From CAYLMM01 sp964646035 (lineage in GTDB: Bacteria > Krumholzibacteriota > Krumholzibacteriia > LZORAL124-64-63), in the NCBI GenBank assembly GCA_964646035.1, contig CAZYDJ010000001.1, positions 14,806-78,805 of the forward strand: a stretch of 64,000 nt of DNA, given 5' to 3'. A program made the position numbers and the translations under genes. Positions 1 through 10,329 of the stretch are shown piece by piece; the first letter of the stretch is position 1, and the number at the start of each line of letters is the position of its first letter. Under the pieces are notes generated by a model. That model was not told the DNA's origin, made no database searches, and saw nothing but the letters and a program-made list of their open reading frames with translations.

Positions 1-2197
1 GACCTTTAGTCCAGTAATAGTCGGCAGCCATCGGGCTGTCCGGACGCAACGCGACATACTCCTCTATGTCCCTGCCGCTGCGGTAGAAGCAGGATTGGAT
101 GCCGAGCTCGGCGTCCTCGACCCGCGCATCATCCGGGAAGGTTTCGAGGAAGGATCCGAAGGCGGCGATGGCCGCGTCGTCGTTCTGCTCGTTGTAATGG
201 CAGTTGGCGACTCCGAAAGCGGCGTCGGCCGCGTGTTGGCCTTCGGGATTTCGGCGCAGCAGATCGGAATAGCTGCTGCGGGCCCCGGCGAAGTCGCCGA
301 GACCGAACTTGGTGTCGGCCACGCGATAGCGCGCTTCTTCGGCTTCAGTCGATTCCGGGTGGTCGGACAGGAGTTTCTGCCATGTCGCCACGGCCTGTTC
401 GTAGTACTGCAGACGGTAGTAGCAATCGCCCTGGTTCAGCATCGCCGACGGAGCTTCGTCGCCGCTCGGGTTCTTGGCCAGGAAATCGGTGAAGTGCTGC
501 AGCGCCTCTTCGTATTTGTGCTGGTTGAAGTAGAGCGAACCCACCGCCAGCGAATTCTCACCTTCCTCGCTGTCGGCGTTGGCCAGCGCGAGCATGAATT
601 TTTCCTGTTCCTCGAGGGCGAGATCGTATTCGTCGATCTGGCTGTATCCGGCGACCATCCCCTGCAGGCTGGCCACTGCCACGTTGCTGCGGGGGTAACC
701 GGTCAACACCAGGCGGTACATCCCCACAGCCTCGCGGAAGAGACCCTGCGAATAGTAGGCCTCGCCGAGGTAGTAGTAGGTCCGCGCGCGCCAGTCGCTG
801 GGAGTGGGCAGCAGGCGGTTGGCGATGAAGTGGTAATTGGTGATCAGACGGTCGAACTGGGCGAGGTCGAAGTAGGCGACCGTGGCCAAAAACAGCGCCC
901 GCTCGCCGACGTCGGTGTTGACGTACTGGTCCATCACGTTCTGGAAATCCCGGATGGCCAGATCGTATTCCTCGAGACGGTAGTGGCTGAATCCCTTCAG
1001 CACCCTCACCCGCGCCGCCAGGTGGTCGCCCGAATACTGCTGGAAGAACTGTTCGGCCATCAGGACGGCCTGGTCATAGTTCTGCTCGGCGGTATAGGCG
1101 TAGACGATCTTGTGCAGGGCGGCGCTGGCGACCGGGTTCTCGGGATGCCGCTTGAACACCTCGGTGAACGAGAAGATCGCGTTGGAAGGCCGCTCGAGCG
1201 CCATATAGGACAGGCCGGCCAGATAATCGGCCTCGGCGCAGATATGGGCATCGGGATGGGCCTCGACCAGATCCTCGACCTGCCGGATGCAGTCGTTGTA
1301 GGCGCTTTCCCGATAGGCGATGCAGGCCAGCTTGTACAGAGCCACCGGAACGTGGCGGCTTTCGGGATTCTCTTCGATGAAACCCTTGTAGCTGCGCCGC
1401 GCGATCCGGTCCTGGCCGCTGTTGTAGAAAGCGTCGGCGATGCTGAAAGCGATATCCTCGGCCAGAGGGCTGTCCGGGAAACGGCGTTGGGCCTGGCGAT
1501 AACGCTGAATGGCCAGGATGAACTGGCCGGTCGCCTCGTAGCATCGACCCAGGAAATAGAGACCGCGGTCGGTCTTGACGTCCTCGAAAAGAGTGATCGC
1601 CTCATCGAACCGATCGGCTTGGTAGGCAAGCACGCCGAGGGCGAACTTTACCGCCGGCAGATCACGGTAACCCGGCCGGGCCTCCAGCAGTTTCTCGTAG
1701 ACCCTCTCCAACCCCTCCCAGTTGCCGGTGATGACATAGGTCTGTCCGAGGTCGAAAAGCGTCTCGCCCTCGAGGAAGGTCTCGGAGTGATCGGCCAACA
1801 ACCGGTCGAACATCGCGACGGACTCGTCGAAGCGTTCCAGGTTGAAGAGGCACTCGCCGCTGCGCAGCAGAACACTGGCCGCGAGATAGGAATCGAAGCC
1901 GTTGTGATCGCCGACCTTCTCGTATTCGTTCAGGGCGCCGTGGCTGTCGCCCGTCTTGAAGTAGCACTCGCCCAACATGAACCTGGCCTTCGCCGCGCGG
2001 GACGATTTGCCGTATTCGTTGAGGTAGAGCTGGTACTGCTGCATCGCCGCGGCCTTGTCCTCACTCCCGGTGAACGACTTGCCGGCGGTGATCCACAGTT
2101 CATCCTCGCTCGGGACGAGTTTCTCCTCGTCCCCGGCGAAAAGCGCTACCGGCGCCAGAAGCAGCAGCGCGATGGTGATGGCGCGGATTCGTCTCAT
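1..2197 (-). CDS. Secreted tetratricopeptide-repeat protein, partial at the C-terminus
   Basis: The minus-strand frame starts at ATG 2197 and stays open for 732 codons to the left edge, so the C-terminus is missing. Residues 1-21 form a signal peptide (MRRIRAITIALLLLAP then ALFAG). The rest is a string of about 34-residue TPR-like helical pairs with motifs such as CYFKTGD, GRCYEAT and GEAYYSQG, resembling the YbgF/Tol-Pal-associated and BamD-like TPR families. A ribosome site GGGGAGAAG precedes the start. The ATG overlaps the stop of the upstream PorV-like gene (TGATGA), so the two are translationally coupled. It is likely a periplasmic or outer-membrane scaffold for the neighbouring secreted proteins; the partner is inferred. 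Confidence 0.85.
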   Translation of the reverse strand, partial: MRRIRAITIALLLLAPVALFAGDEEKLVPSEDELWITAGKSFTGSEDKAAAMQQYQLYLNEYGKSSRAAKARFMLGECYFKTGDSHGALNEYEKVGDHNGFDSYLAASVLLRSGECLFNLERFDESVAMFDRLLADHSETFLEGETLFDLGQTYVITGNWEGLERVYEKLLEARPGYRDLPAVKFALGVLAYQADRFDEAITLFEDVKTDRGLYFLGRCYEATGQFILAIQRYRQAQRRFPDSPLAEDIAFSIADAFYNSGQDRIARRSYKGFIEENPESRHVPVALYKLACIAYRESAYNDCIRQVEDLVEAHPDAHICAEADYLAGLSYMALERPSNAIFSFTEVFKRHPENPVASAALHKIVYAYTAEQNYDQAVLMAEQFFQQYSGDHLAARVRVLKGFSHYRLEEYDLAIRDFQNVMDQYVNTDVGERALFLATVAYFDLAQFDRLITNYHFIANRLLPTPSDWRARTYYYLGEAYYSQGLFREAVGMYRLVLTGYPRSNVAVASLQGMVAGYSQIDEYDLALEEQEKFMLALANADSEEGENSLAVGSLYFNQHKYEEALQHFTDFLAKNPSGDEAPSAMLNQGDCYYRLQYYEQAVATWQKLLSDHPESTEAEEARYRVADTKFGLGDFAGARSSYSDLLRRNPEGQHAADAAFGVANCHYNEQNDDAAIAAFGSFLETFPDDARVEDAELGIQSCFYRSGRDIEEYVALRPDSPMAADYYWTKG

Positions 2198-3549
2198 CAA
2201 TCTTCTCCCCCGTTCTTCCGGTCGCCGGAACCGCTGATGTCGATCCGGATGGGTGTCCGGGTCCGGTTCCGGAAGCTCAGGATCTCGACGTTCACCGAGT
2301 GATCCCACAACTGGTCCAGTTCATCGACGATCTCCATGGTCGCGGTGTAGCGACCGTCGCCGACGAGACGTCCGTTCTCGTCCTCGCCGCCCCAGGTGAT
2401 GGATTCCGCGGGAGCGCCCTTGCCGCTCAGGGCCCTGACCAGGGCTCCCTGCCCGTCCAGGATCTCCAGGCGCCAGGACTTCACCTTGCCGTTGACCGCG
2501 GTGCTGACGTCGAAGGTCACATTGCGATCCTGTCCGGCGGGGCTGAAGCGTTCGCGATCGGCCTGGATCCGGATGCCGTCGGGGACTCCGAACCTCATCG
2601 TGGCGCTCATGACGCTGGTTCCGCCCAGTTCATGACCCACGTAGGCGTAATCGAGCTGCCAGTTCTGGTATCGGACGCCGGCGCCGTAACTGTATTGCTC
2701 ACGCAGGGAATCGTAGCCGCCGCGCAAAACCACGTTGCGGGCGACCCAGCCCTCGGCTCCCGCCTGGACCTTGGCGTCCATGTACTCCGTCTTCATCAGG
2801 TCGGTGATCAGCATCAGACGGTTGTTGAAGAAACGCAGGGATGCGCCGCCGCGGACGGTGCGGGCCAGCTTCTCGGGCTCCGTGTTCAGCGTGATCTCGG
2901 GCGCCACCAGGTTCTGGACCGAAACGCCGACTCCGAGATGCTTGTTCGGGCGCATGTAGAATCCCGCATCCAGGCCCATCCCGCTGCCGGAGTAGCCGTC
3001 GATGTCCTGGGAGACCGATTTTCCGGTCAGGCCCCAGCCCATCCGGCTGTTGCCGAAGGCGTAGCTGATCGAAACCACGCCCTCCTTCTCGCTGAACTCC
3101 TCGCCCGTATCGTCGAAGATGCTGGTTCTTTCGAAGTCCCCGCTGTGCACGAAAGTGCCGCTGAAGGCGAACGTGCCCATGCTCGTGGTGGGCATTCCCA
3201 GCGAGAAGAAGGAGTACTTGGTGTCCTCGAAGAGCGTAGCGCCCATCGCGGTCAACTCCATCGTGCGCAGCTGAGAAAGCCCCGCCGGGTTCCAGTACGC
3301 TGTGGCGACATCGTCGCCGGCGGCGACACCGGCTCCGCCGAGCGCGAGGCTGCGGGCGCTGCTGCCGAAGCGCAGATAGGCTCCCGGAGCTCCGGCGTCA
3401 TACGACGCGAACGCGCTGCGGGCTAAAACCGCCATCAGGACCAGCAGCAGCAACGTCACCGCGAATCGCAGCAGACGGCAGACTGGTGAGCCGAAACGGC
3501 GGGCTCCGCTGTCGAGCGGGTTGTCATGGCTGGTGGCGTGGATACCCAT
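2197..3549 (-). CDS. PorV/PorQ-like outer-membrane beta-barrel protein
   Basis: A 450-residue protein with a signal segment around residues 26-49 and then a PorV/UPF0164-type N-terminus (YLRFGSSARSLALGGAGVA followed by AYWNPAGL), the hallmark of barrels related to the type IX secretion shuttle PorV and to FadL. Alternating strands fill the middle. Residues about 335-430 form a FlgD-Ig-like beta domain (WRLEILDGQG, then VGDGRYTATMEIVD). It starts 9 bases after the stop of the giant secreted protein, with AGGAG six bases before the ATG, and overlaps the downstream TPR gene by one base. Known PorV proteins shuttle tagged cargo on the outer membrane; that it serves the upstream giant protein is inference. 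Confidence 0.8.
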   Translation of the reverse strand: MGIHATSHDNPLDSGARRFGSPVCRLLRFAVTLLLLVLMAVLARSAFASYDAGAPGAYLRFGSSARSLALGGAGVAAGDDVATAYWNPAGLSQLRTMELTAMGATLFEDTKYSFFSLGMPTTSMGTFAFSGTFVHSGDFERTSIFDDTGEEFSEKEGVVSISYAFGNSRMGWGLTGKSVSQDIDGYSGSGMGLDAGFYMRPNKHLGVGVSVQNLVAPEITLNTEPEKLARTVRGGASLRFFNNRLMLITDLMKTEYMDAKVQAGAEGWVARNVVLRGGYDSLREQYSYGAGVRYQNWQLDYAYVGHELGGTSVMSATMRFGVPDGIRIQADRERFSPAGQDRNVTFDVSTAVNGKVKSWRLEILDGQGALVRALSGKGAPAESITWGGEDENGRLVGDGRYTATMEIVDELDQLWDHSVNVEILSFRNRTRTPIRIDISGSGDRKNGGED

Positions 3550-3558
3550 TGCCGTCTC

Positions 3559-6500
3559 CTATTTCACCACCGCGATCTTGCGGCGGATGTCATAACCCGT
3601 GCCGGTGATCCGGCAGATGTAGCCTCCGTTGGCGACAATGTCGCCGTCGCCGTCGCAGCCGTTCCAGGTGAACTGGTTGGTGACTCCGGCCCGGGCATCG
3701 ATGCTCATGGTCAGGACCGAGGCACCGTAGAGGTCATAGATGATCATCTTGGCCGGCCCGTCGGCGGGCGGATTGAAGAGGATCAACGTCGACTCGTCGC
3801 CGGCTCGGAACGGGTTCGGGCGGTTGGTGATGGGCTTGCCTACTCCCAAAGCCGCCGTCGTGTACAGATTCACCGACTGGACAACCTCGCGGACCCCGCT
3901 CACTTCCTCGGCGAAGAAGCGCAGCACGTGCAGTCCGGTGTCGGCGGGGATCAGTTCGGCGAGAGAGAAGGGACCGCTGTACGCCGTCGTCGGCAGGGTG
4001 CCGTCCGAACCGTCGATATCCATGAACACGGCCCTGATCCCGTCGGGAGCCTCGGTCTGCGGAGTCAGTGTGATCCGCGTGTCGAAGGTGATGTACTTGC
4101 CGTCCTCGTAATCGGAGGCCACGCCCTCGTAGCTGATCTCAGTCGCCGGCGGTCCTGCCACCAGCAGTTCCCGCAGCTCCGGCGCCATGCCCAGGCACGA
4201 GACCTGAAGCAAGATGTCTTCGGTGGCGTCGTAATCAGCCCTCAAAGAGACGACCGCATGACCGTCGGCGCTGGTGACGACCAGAATTTCAGGCTGGCCG
4301 GCCGGTCCGACCGTACCGTCGCCCTCGAGAACCTCGAAATCGATGTCCAGGCCGGGAATGGCGTTGCCCGCTGCATCGTCGACTTCGGCGATGACCGTCA
4401 CGACGTCGTTCGGGCGCATGACACCGGAGAACGCTCCGCCGTCTCCGTCCTGCAGACTGACCACGAAACTGTTCGCAGCCCCGGGCAGGACCGTTATCTG
4501 GCTGCTGATCGAAGAGCCGCCCTCGCTATCCTCGACGCGCAGGTAGATGACCTCGGCGCGGTCGTAGGACTGGTAGGCGAAGGAGGCGATCCCGCCCTCG
4601 GTCGAACCCATCTGGTAGGCCAGGGTGCCGGCGGGACTGAGCGAGATGTCGGGCCGGATATCGCCGGTCCAGGCATGGAATACCGTGACCGTGAACGCAA
4701 CGTCGGCCGAGGTGACTAATTCACCGGTGTCGCCGTCGACGCGGCCGATGGTCATCGGCCAGGTGGCTCCGGCTATGACCGTGTCCGGAACCGAGATATC
4801 GTATTCCACGCTGGCCGGGACGACGGTCAGCACGCCGCTATAACCCTCACGGCCGTATGCGTCGACTGCACGGATCACGATCTGCTCGCTGATGCCGTAT
4901 GTCTGGTGGTCGATGACAGCCACTCCCGCGACCAGGCTGCCGCCGGCGACTCCCAGTTCGGCGGTGGCCGCCGACCAGTTCGGCTTCAGTGCGCTGATGG
5001 TGAAGTCGCCGCCGGCCGGTATGGGCGTGCCGTCCTGGGTGTCGATCAGGCGCAGGCCGAGTTGGAACGTCGAAGGAGGCCCGGTAATCACGATCGCCGG
5101 ATCCGGCAGATCGATCGCGTACGTCACGTCGCGCACCTGGACATCCACCACGCCGCCGATCGCGTCCGGAGCATCGGCATCCGCCGCGTAGATCGAGACC
5201 TGTCCGGTTCCAGCGAGAATCACGTCTATGGTGCGGGATCCGTTGATGAACGCGGCGCCGGCTGCGGCGGGATCGGAGAGCATGAGCCACCCGGCGACCG
5301 AGCACGTCACGTCGATCGATCCCGAGTTCAGGGTGGTGAGCCTGTTGTAGTACTGGTCCACGGCCTGAACCGTGAGCGGGAACGCCACGCCGACATGTTG
5401 CGGCAGCGGCTCACCGGTCTTGCCCGCGGTATCGATCGATCCGGGAACTGCGGTTTCGCCCGGAGCCAGGACCAGGACCTGCTTGAATCCGTCGGGAAGC
5501 ATCCGGCAGGTGTTGCTGACTCCGACTACTCCGTCGATGTCGCTGACCCTGATGAAGATCTCCTCGGCCAGGGTGTAGCTCTGTTCGATCAGGCAGTAGC
5601 CGCTGTTGTAGGTCTGCTGGTGGATGCCGTAGTTGCCGGTCACCGGCATTCCGGTCACCGCGCTGAGGATCTCGATGTCGAGCATGCCGCCTTGCGTGGT
5701 GACCCTTTCCCCGGTGTTGGAGTCCATCAGTTCGACTTCGAGCGGGAATGTCGACGGGCCGCCGACGGTGGCGTTCTCGGGAATCGAGACGGCGTAGTAG
5801 AGCCCGCCGGTCTGCATGTCGATGACGTCGCTGACAATCTGCCGGCCGTAGTCGTCGACCATGCGGACAACCAGGTTCTCGAGAGCGCTGTAGCTCTGGT
5901 TGTTGATCACGGCGACGCCGTTGACCAGGGCCCCTGAAGTCACGCCCAGGCTGCCGGTGCCCGCCGAGAGATCGGCGCGCAGGGGCTCGAGCGTGAAGTG
6001 GTTGAAGGCCGACGGCATGGGGAATCCGGTCAGCGGATCCATCAGCCTGATGGTCATCGCGAAGCCGGGGATCGGCCCGGTGGAGGCCGCTGCCGGCACG
6101 TCGATCTCGTAGTAGTAGGGATCGACCAGGGTAACGGTCGTGGTCTGGGGGGTCCGCGCGGGATCGTCCAGATCGGACGCCGTGACGCTGACCGGACCGG
6201 CCTGGGTCAGGAACGACGAGAACGTCCGGGCCCCGTTGATGAAGGACTGGTCGTTGACGTCGGGATTGCCGACGATGGCGAACGAGCCGTCGGAGGCTTC
6301 CAGATGTACGGTGCCGACCGCAGTCGTGTCCGCCACGTTCCAGTACTGGTCGACGGCGTAGACATCGATCGGGAACGGCTCGCCGGGCCTCTGGGAATCC
6401 GGATCGCCGTCCTTGCCGGTCAGCGAATAGGCGGGATCTCCGGGATGGGCCGTCTCGCCGGGGGCCAGAATCTGCAGGTGCTTGTACCCGTCGTGATCGA

Positions 6501-9500
6501 CGCTGAACAGCGGGCTGTAGCCGACCAGGCCGGTATCATCCCATATCCTCAGATAGATGTTCTCGGCGCGGGTGTAGCTCTGCTCGAAATCGAGAACGCC
6601 GTGCTCGAGTCGCTGCAGGATAGTTCCGACCGCGCCCACGGCCTGCACGCCTGTCTCGTCATAGATCTCGATGTTGAACAGGCGGCCGTCGTCGATCACC
6701 GTTCGCGTTTCACGGTCGCGCAGCGAAACGGAAACCGGGAACGTGGCCGGGGGCCCCACCCGGGGAGCGGGGTCGGTCTGGACGGTTACGATGTACTCGA
6801 CTCCGTTGTCGAGCATGGTGATCGGCGTGGAATAGCCCTTCCGCCCGGAGATGTCGGAAACCTCGATCACGATCGGCTCGACGGTGTCATAGGCCTGTGC
6901 CGGGACCGCAAGCTGTCCGTCGGCCAGATGACCGTCTGTAACCAGCAGGGTCCCGTCGGCGGGCTGCAGGTCGGTGCCGAGAGCGCGGATCGTGACGTCG
7001 GTCTGGGCGGTATCGATGATGTTGCCGTCGCCGTCGACCAGATGGACGGACATCGCGAAAGTGCTCGGCGGCCCGACCTGGGCGTTGCCGGGCACGCTGA
7101 TGACGTACTGGGCCCCTTCCTCCACTAGGAAGATCACTGACTGGTCCGCGATTGCCGGATCATCCTCGTTCGAAGCGGTGACCGTCACGTAGCCAACCGA
7201 AGTCAATGAGATCGGGAAGATGATGTCGCCGTCGACCAGGGGATTGCCGTTGTTCAGGGGATTGGTGTCGTTGAGCGACGCATCATCGCTGACCAATCGG
7301 ATCACGCCGCCGTCATGGGAGACGGGATTCCAGAACCGATCGACCGCCTGGACGGTCACCGGGAACTGGAGGGCCGCGATGCGGGGATCGGGAAGGCCGA
7401 TCTTGCCGTCTGCCTCGTAGCCGCCGGGCAGAGGGGTCTCGCCGGGGGCCACGATCTGCAACTGGATGAATTCGCCCGGGTCCACCTGCACCCGGCTCGA
7501 GTCGGCGCGCTCCGGAGAGGCGAGATCGAAGGCCGTCAGAGTGCGCAGGCCGGCGGTGCGGAAGTAGAGATCGAAATCGCCGGTCCCGTCCGCCGCCAGG
7601 GGCGAGTTGTTCAGGGAAACCATCTCGAAGAATTCATCGCATTGGATACGGACGATCGGTTCGGCCGCAACCGGGTTCCAGAAAGCGTCCACTGCCTGGA
7701 TGTGGGCCGTGACGGTGTCGCCGGCGGCCACCGGCAAGGGCACGCCGATCTTACCGGGAGCCTCTCCCGGGCTCGCCGTTTCGCCGTCGAGCAGGACCTG
7801 CAGATTCTCGTAGGGACCGGCGAAGACCGTGAAGTCGTTGCTCGATCCGGTGCGTCCGTAGACGTCCTCGCGGGCTTCGAGATGAACGTCGACGCCGACC
7901 CGGGTGATCTGGATCTGGTTGCGCCACACGCCCACGAACGAACCCGAGCCGAAGCCGTCGGACATGTCGATCCTGACCGGGGTCATGATGTCGGCGCCGT
8001 GGCTGACCGAGAGGGAGATCTCATCGGTGTAATTGGTGATGTGGTTGCCGAAGAAGTCGCGGGCGATGACCGTCACGTTGGGCAGCCAGGAACCCGCCTG
8101 ATGATCCGGAACCGGCTGCAGGATGTCGCCCGGGTCGGGATTGGTCTGGTTGTTGATGCCGATGTCGAAATGGTCGATCACGCCGGGGGAAACCGGGATG
8201 ATCGCGGTGCCGGCGGCGCCGCTGACCGAATCCGTCGCCTGCACGGTCTGCTCGTTGGGCTCGGCCAGGGTCTGCAGCGTGGCCGGGAACAGGGCCGTAG
8301 GCGTGAGCAGGGTCTGCGGCGATGCCGGCAGGACGGCCGCCGCGTCGGTGCTGCTGAAGTCCAGCGTGCGGGGCAAGGAGGGCGAAGAGGTCGCGATCGG
8401 GTTCCAATAGGCGTCGGCGGCGATGACCGTGACGTTGAACGGAACTCCCGCATCCTGGGAAGTGGGGGTGCCGATCTTGCCGTCGCTCTCGATCGAATCG
8501 AAAATACCCGGCTCGAGCTGTTCGCCCGGAGCCTCGACCACGATCCGCTTGTAGACGTTGGGAATGACCGGCACGGAGCTCGACAGGCTGGTGCCGATGC
8601 CGCCGATATCACCCTGCAGCACCTGGCCGCCGTGGGTCCTGAAGATGACCCGGATATCGGTGGGGCTGCTCAACACCATCATGTTGTCGGAATACTCCGG
8701 CAACAGCATATAACCGGTGGGGCAGCTTAGCGTCACGGTCCGCGATCCGGAAACCAGGTTCCCGTAGCGGTCGACGGGACGCAGCGTGACCGGCTCGATC
8801 ACGTTGCCCGCCACCAGGCCGTTGGGCACGCCCAGATTGCCGCTGAAAGCCGGGTCGTTGAGACCCGGCAGCCAGGTCTCGCCCGGGTAGGTGAAGAGGA
8901 TGCGGTCCAGGGGCCCCGCATTCACCTGGAAACCGCCGGATACCCCGACAACTCCGCCGTTGCTGTCGATGATCAGGTTGGCGCTGAAAGCCCGCTTGGT
9001 GACCTGGGCGTGCGCATCCAGGACGCCGTTGACGAACGTCGCCGTATCGGTGATCAGGAAATCGGCGCTCTCGTCGGTCTCGCCGATCTTGACGCGCATC
9101 GAAACCGCGCCGTTGAACGGAAACAGGTTGTCGTTGATATCCATGGCCCTGACCCGGACCAGGAACGGAATCGTAGTCACCTGGGCCACCGTCGTATCCC
9201 AGACGGCGTAATCGAAGACGAAGTGGTCCAGGCCCTGGGGGTTCACTTCGACCCAGCTCTCGCTGAAGGAGCCGCCGGTGCCGGTGGCCGCCACCTCTAT
9301 CCTCGTGGTTCCGGACTGGATCAGGGTCATGTCCAGGTCCTGCTCGACGCTGCTGGTCATGTCCAGATCGAAGGGAAGGACCACGCCCGCGCTGGGGTCG
9401 TTGCAGGTCCATGTCAGATGGGGATAGGGACCCACCTCAATCGGATTCCAGTATTCGTCGGTGGCGTAGACGTCCACGCCGTTGAAAACCGCGCCCGAGA

Positions 9501-10329
9501 TCTGCGCCAGGGGCGTGCCGGCCTTGCCTGGATACACTCCGGGGGTCAGGATCTCGCCCGGAAGCAGAAGCACGATGGTGGCGAGGTTGCCGGGATGCAG
9601 CGGCGTCACCAGGACCTGGCCGGAAGCCGGGAAGGCCTGGCCGGGATAGATGACGCTGCCGGTGGCGCTGAGGTTGTTGTCGCGGGTCACGGGATCGGTG
9701 CCGAGCAGGGTCACCGAAGTGGTCAGTGTTCCGAAGCTGAAGGAGGCCCCGGGCAGAGTGATTGTCGGGCCGGAGTCGAAGTTGCCGATGGCCGCCTGCA
9801 GCAACACGTTGTCGGCGAAGTTACGCACCGCGTTTCCCAGGGCGTCCTCGGCCGTGATAGTGATGGAGATGGACTGGCCCACGTATTTGTCGCCGGCGGG
9901 CACATTGATGACGATGTGGTCCACGGGGTTGTAGCAGTTCATCAGGATCTCGGCCACGGGCACCGAGGGATCGTCATAGTCGCCGACCTGCAGACGAAGC
10001 GGCTGTCCGGGCGCCAGGAAAGTGATGTCGTCGAATTGACGCTCGCCGTTCTGGAGATACGCCCGCGCAGGCAAGGTGGTCGGAACGTCCGGTGACCGGA
10101 GGTCGGCGTTGATGAAGTCGGCCGCGGTGTCGGTCGTGCCGTCGGCGTTGACCGCCCGCACCCTGACGCTGAAACCAGCGCCGGATGTCGCCGCCGGATA
10201 GCCGTCGACGATGTTCGGATCGGTGACCGTGAGTTCGAGATGATCGAAAGCGGCCGCCAATCCCGGCAAGGCCGAAAGAATGACGGTGGCCATGATGATC
10301 CGGAATATCAGTGCAGTCTTGATTCGCAT
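3559..10329 (-). CDS. Giant repetitive Ig-like secreted protein with FlgD-Ig/T9SS-like C-terminal domain
   Basis: I place the start at ATG 10329 (MRIKTALIFR), which has AGGA seven bases upstream and opens directly into a signal peptide ending near LPGLAAA. The longer frame back to 10467 has no signal and no ribosome site. The product has 2256 residues. Two repeat families alternate. One has the core PGE-x-PG-GK-G-P followed by AVD-x-YWNP, near residues 256, 481, 601, 848, 963, 1293 and 1625. The other opens with Y-x-I-x-VP and GPPSTF and contains NQSY/DYGR-like motifs, near residues 1090, 1196, 1416, 1523, 1753 and 1850. Residues about 2170-2256 are a FlgD-Ig-like sorting domain (NRPNPFRAGDES, ending KIAVVK). 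It is probably a cell-surface or secreted adhesin-like protein; ligand unknown. First gene of a three-gene operon. Confidence 0.85.
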   Translation of the reverse strand: MRIKTALIFRIIMATVILSALPGLAAAFDHLELTVTDPNIVDGYPAATSGAGFSVRVRAVNADGTTDTAADFINADLRSPDVPTTLPARAYLQNGERQFDDITFLAPGQPLRLQVGDYDDPSVPVAEILMNCYNPVDHIVINVPAGDKYVGQSISITITAEDALGNAVRNFADNVLLQAAIGNFDSGPTITLPGASFSFGTLTTSVTLLGTDPVTRDNNLSATGSVIYPGQAFPASGQVLVTPLHPGNLATIVLLLPGEILTPGVYPGKAGTPLAQISGAVFNGVDVYATDEYWNPIEVGPYPHLTWTCNDPSAGVVLPFDLDMTSSVEQDLDMTLIQSGTTRIEVAATGTGGSFSESWVEVNPQGLDHFVFDYAVWDTTVAQVTTIPFLVRVRAMDINDNLFPFNGAVSMRVKIGETDESADFLITDTATFVNGVLDAHAQVTKRAFSANLIIDSNGGVVGVSGGFQVNAGPLDRILFTYPGETWLPGLNDPAFSGNLGVPNGLVAGNVIEPVTLRPVDRYGNLVSGSRTVTLSCPTGYMLLPEYSDNMMVLSSPTDIRVIFRTHGGQVLQGDIGGIGTSLSSSVPVIPNVYKRIVVEAPGEQLEPGIFDSIESDGKIGTPTSQDAGVPFNVTVIAADAYWNPIATSSPSLPRTLDFSSTDAAAVLPASPQTLLTPTALFPATLQTLAEPNEQTVQATDSVSGAAGTAIIPVSPGVIDHFDIGINNQTNPDPGDILQPVPDHQAGSWLPNVTVIARDFFGNHITNYTDEISLSVSHGADIMTPVRIDMSDGFGSGSFVGVWRNQIQITRVGVDVHLEAREDVYGRTGSSNDFTVFAGPYENLQVLLDGETASPGEAPGKIGVPLPVAAGDTVTAHIQAVDAFWNPVAAEPIVRIQCDEFFEMVSLNNSPLAADGTGDFDLYFRTAGLRTLTAFDLASPERADSSRVQVDPGEFIQLQIVAPGETPLPGGYEADGKIGLPDPRIAALQFPVTVQAVDRFWNPVSHDGGVIRLVSDDASLNDTNPLNNGNPLVDGDIIFPISLTSVGYVTVTASNEDDPAIADQSVIFLVEEGAQYVISVPGNAQVGPPSTFAMSVHLVDGDGNIIDTAQTDVTIRALGTDLQPADGTLLVTDGHLADGQLAVPAQAYDTVEPIVIEVSDISGRKGYSTPITMLDNGVEYIVTVQTDPAPRVGPPATFPVSVSLRDRETRTVIDDGRLFNIEIYDETGVQAVGAVGTILQRLEHGVLDFEQSYTRAENIYLRIWDDTGLVGYSPLFSVDHDGYKHLQILAPGETAHPGDPAYSLTGKDGDPDSQRPGEPFPIDVYAVDQYWNVADTTAVGTVHLEASDGSFAIVGNPDVNDQSFINGARTFSSFLTQAGPVSVTASDLDDPARTPQTTTVTLVDPYYYEIDVPAAASTGPIPGFAMTIRLMDPLTGFPMPSAFNHFTLEPLRADLSAGTGSLGVTSGALVNGVAVINNQSYSALENLVVRMVDDYGRQIVSDVIDMQTGGLYYAVSIPENATVGGPSTFPLEVELMDSNTGERVTTQGGMLDIEILSAVTGMPVTGNYGIHQQTYNSGYCLIEQSYTLAEEIFIRVSDIDGVVGVSNTCRMLPDGFKQVLVLAPGETAVPGSIDTAGKTGEPLPQHVGVAFPLTVQAVDQYYNRLTTLNSGSIDVTCSVAGWLMLSDPAAAGAAFINGSRTIDVILAGTGQVSIYAADADAPDAIGGVVDVQVRDVTYAIDLPDPAIVITGPPSTFQLGLRLIDTQDGTPIPAGGDFTISALKPNWSAATAELGVAGGSLVAGVAVIDHQTYGISEQIVIRAVDAYGREGYSGVLTVVPASVEYDISVPDTVIAGATWPMTIGRVDGDTGELVTSADVAFTVTVFHAWTGDIRPDISLSPAGTLAYQMGSTEGGIASFAYQSYDRAEVIYLRVEDSEGGSSISSQITVLPGAANSFVVSLQDGDGGAFSGVMRPNDVVTVIAEVDDAAGNAIPGLDIDFEVLEGDGTVGPAGQPEILVVTSADGHAVVSLRADYDATEDILLQVSCLGMAPELRELLVAGPPATEISYEGVASDYEDGKYITFDTRITLTPQTEAPDGIRAVFMDIDGSDGTLPTTAYSGPFSLAELIPADTGLHVLRFFAEEVSGVREVVQSVNLYTTAALGVGKPITNRPNPFRAGDESTLILFNPPADGPAKMIIYDLYGASVLTMSIDARAGVTNQFTWNGCDGDGDIVANGGYICRITGTGYDIRRKIAVVK

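Noticed and set aside
95..2302. A 735-codon open frame on the plus strand
   Set aside because: It lies antisense to the TPR gene, has no ribosome site or family features, and reflects high-GC codon bias in the opposite frame.
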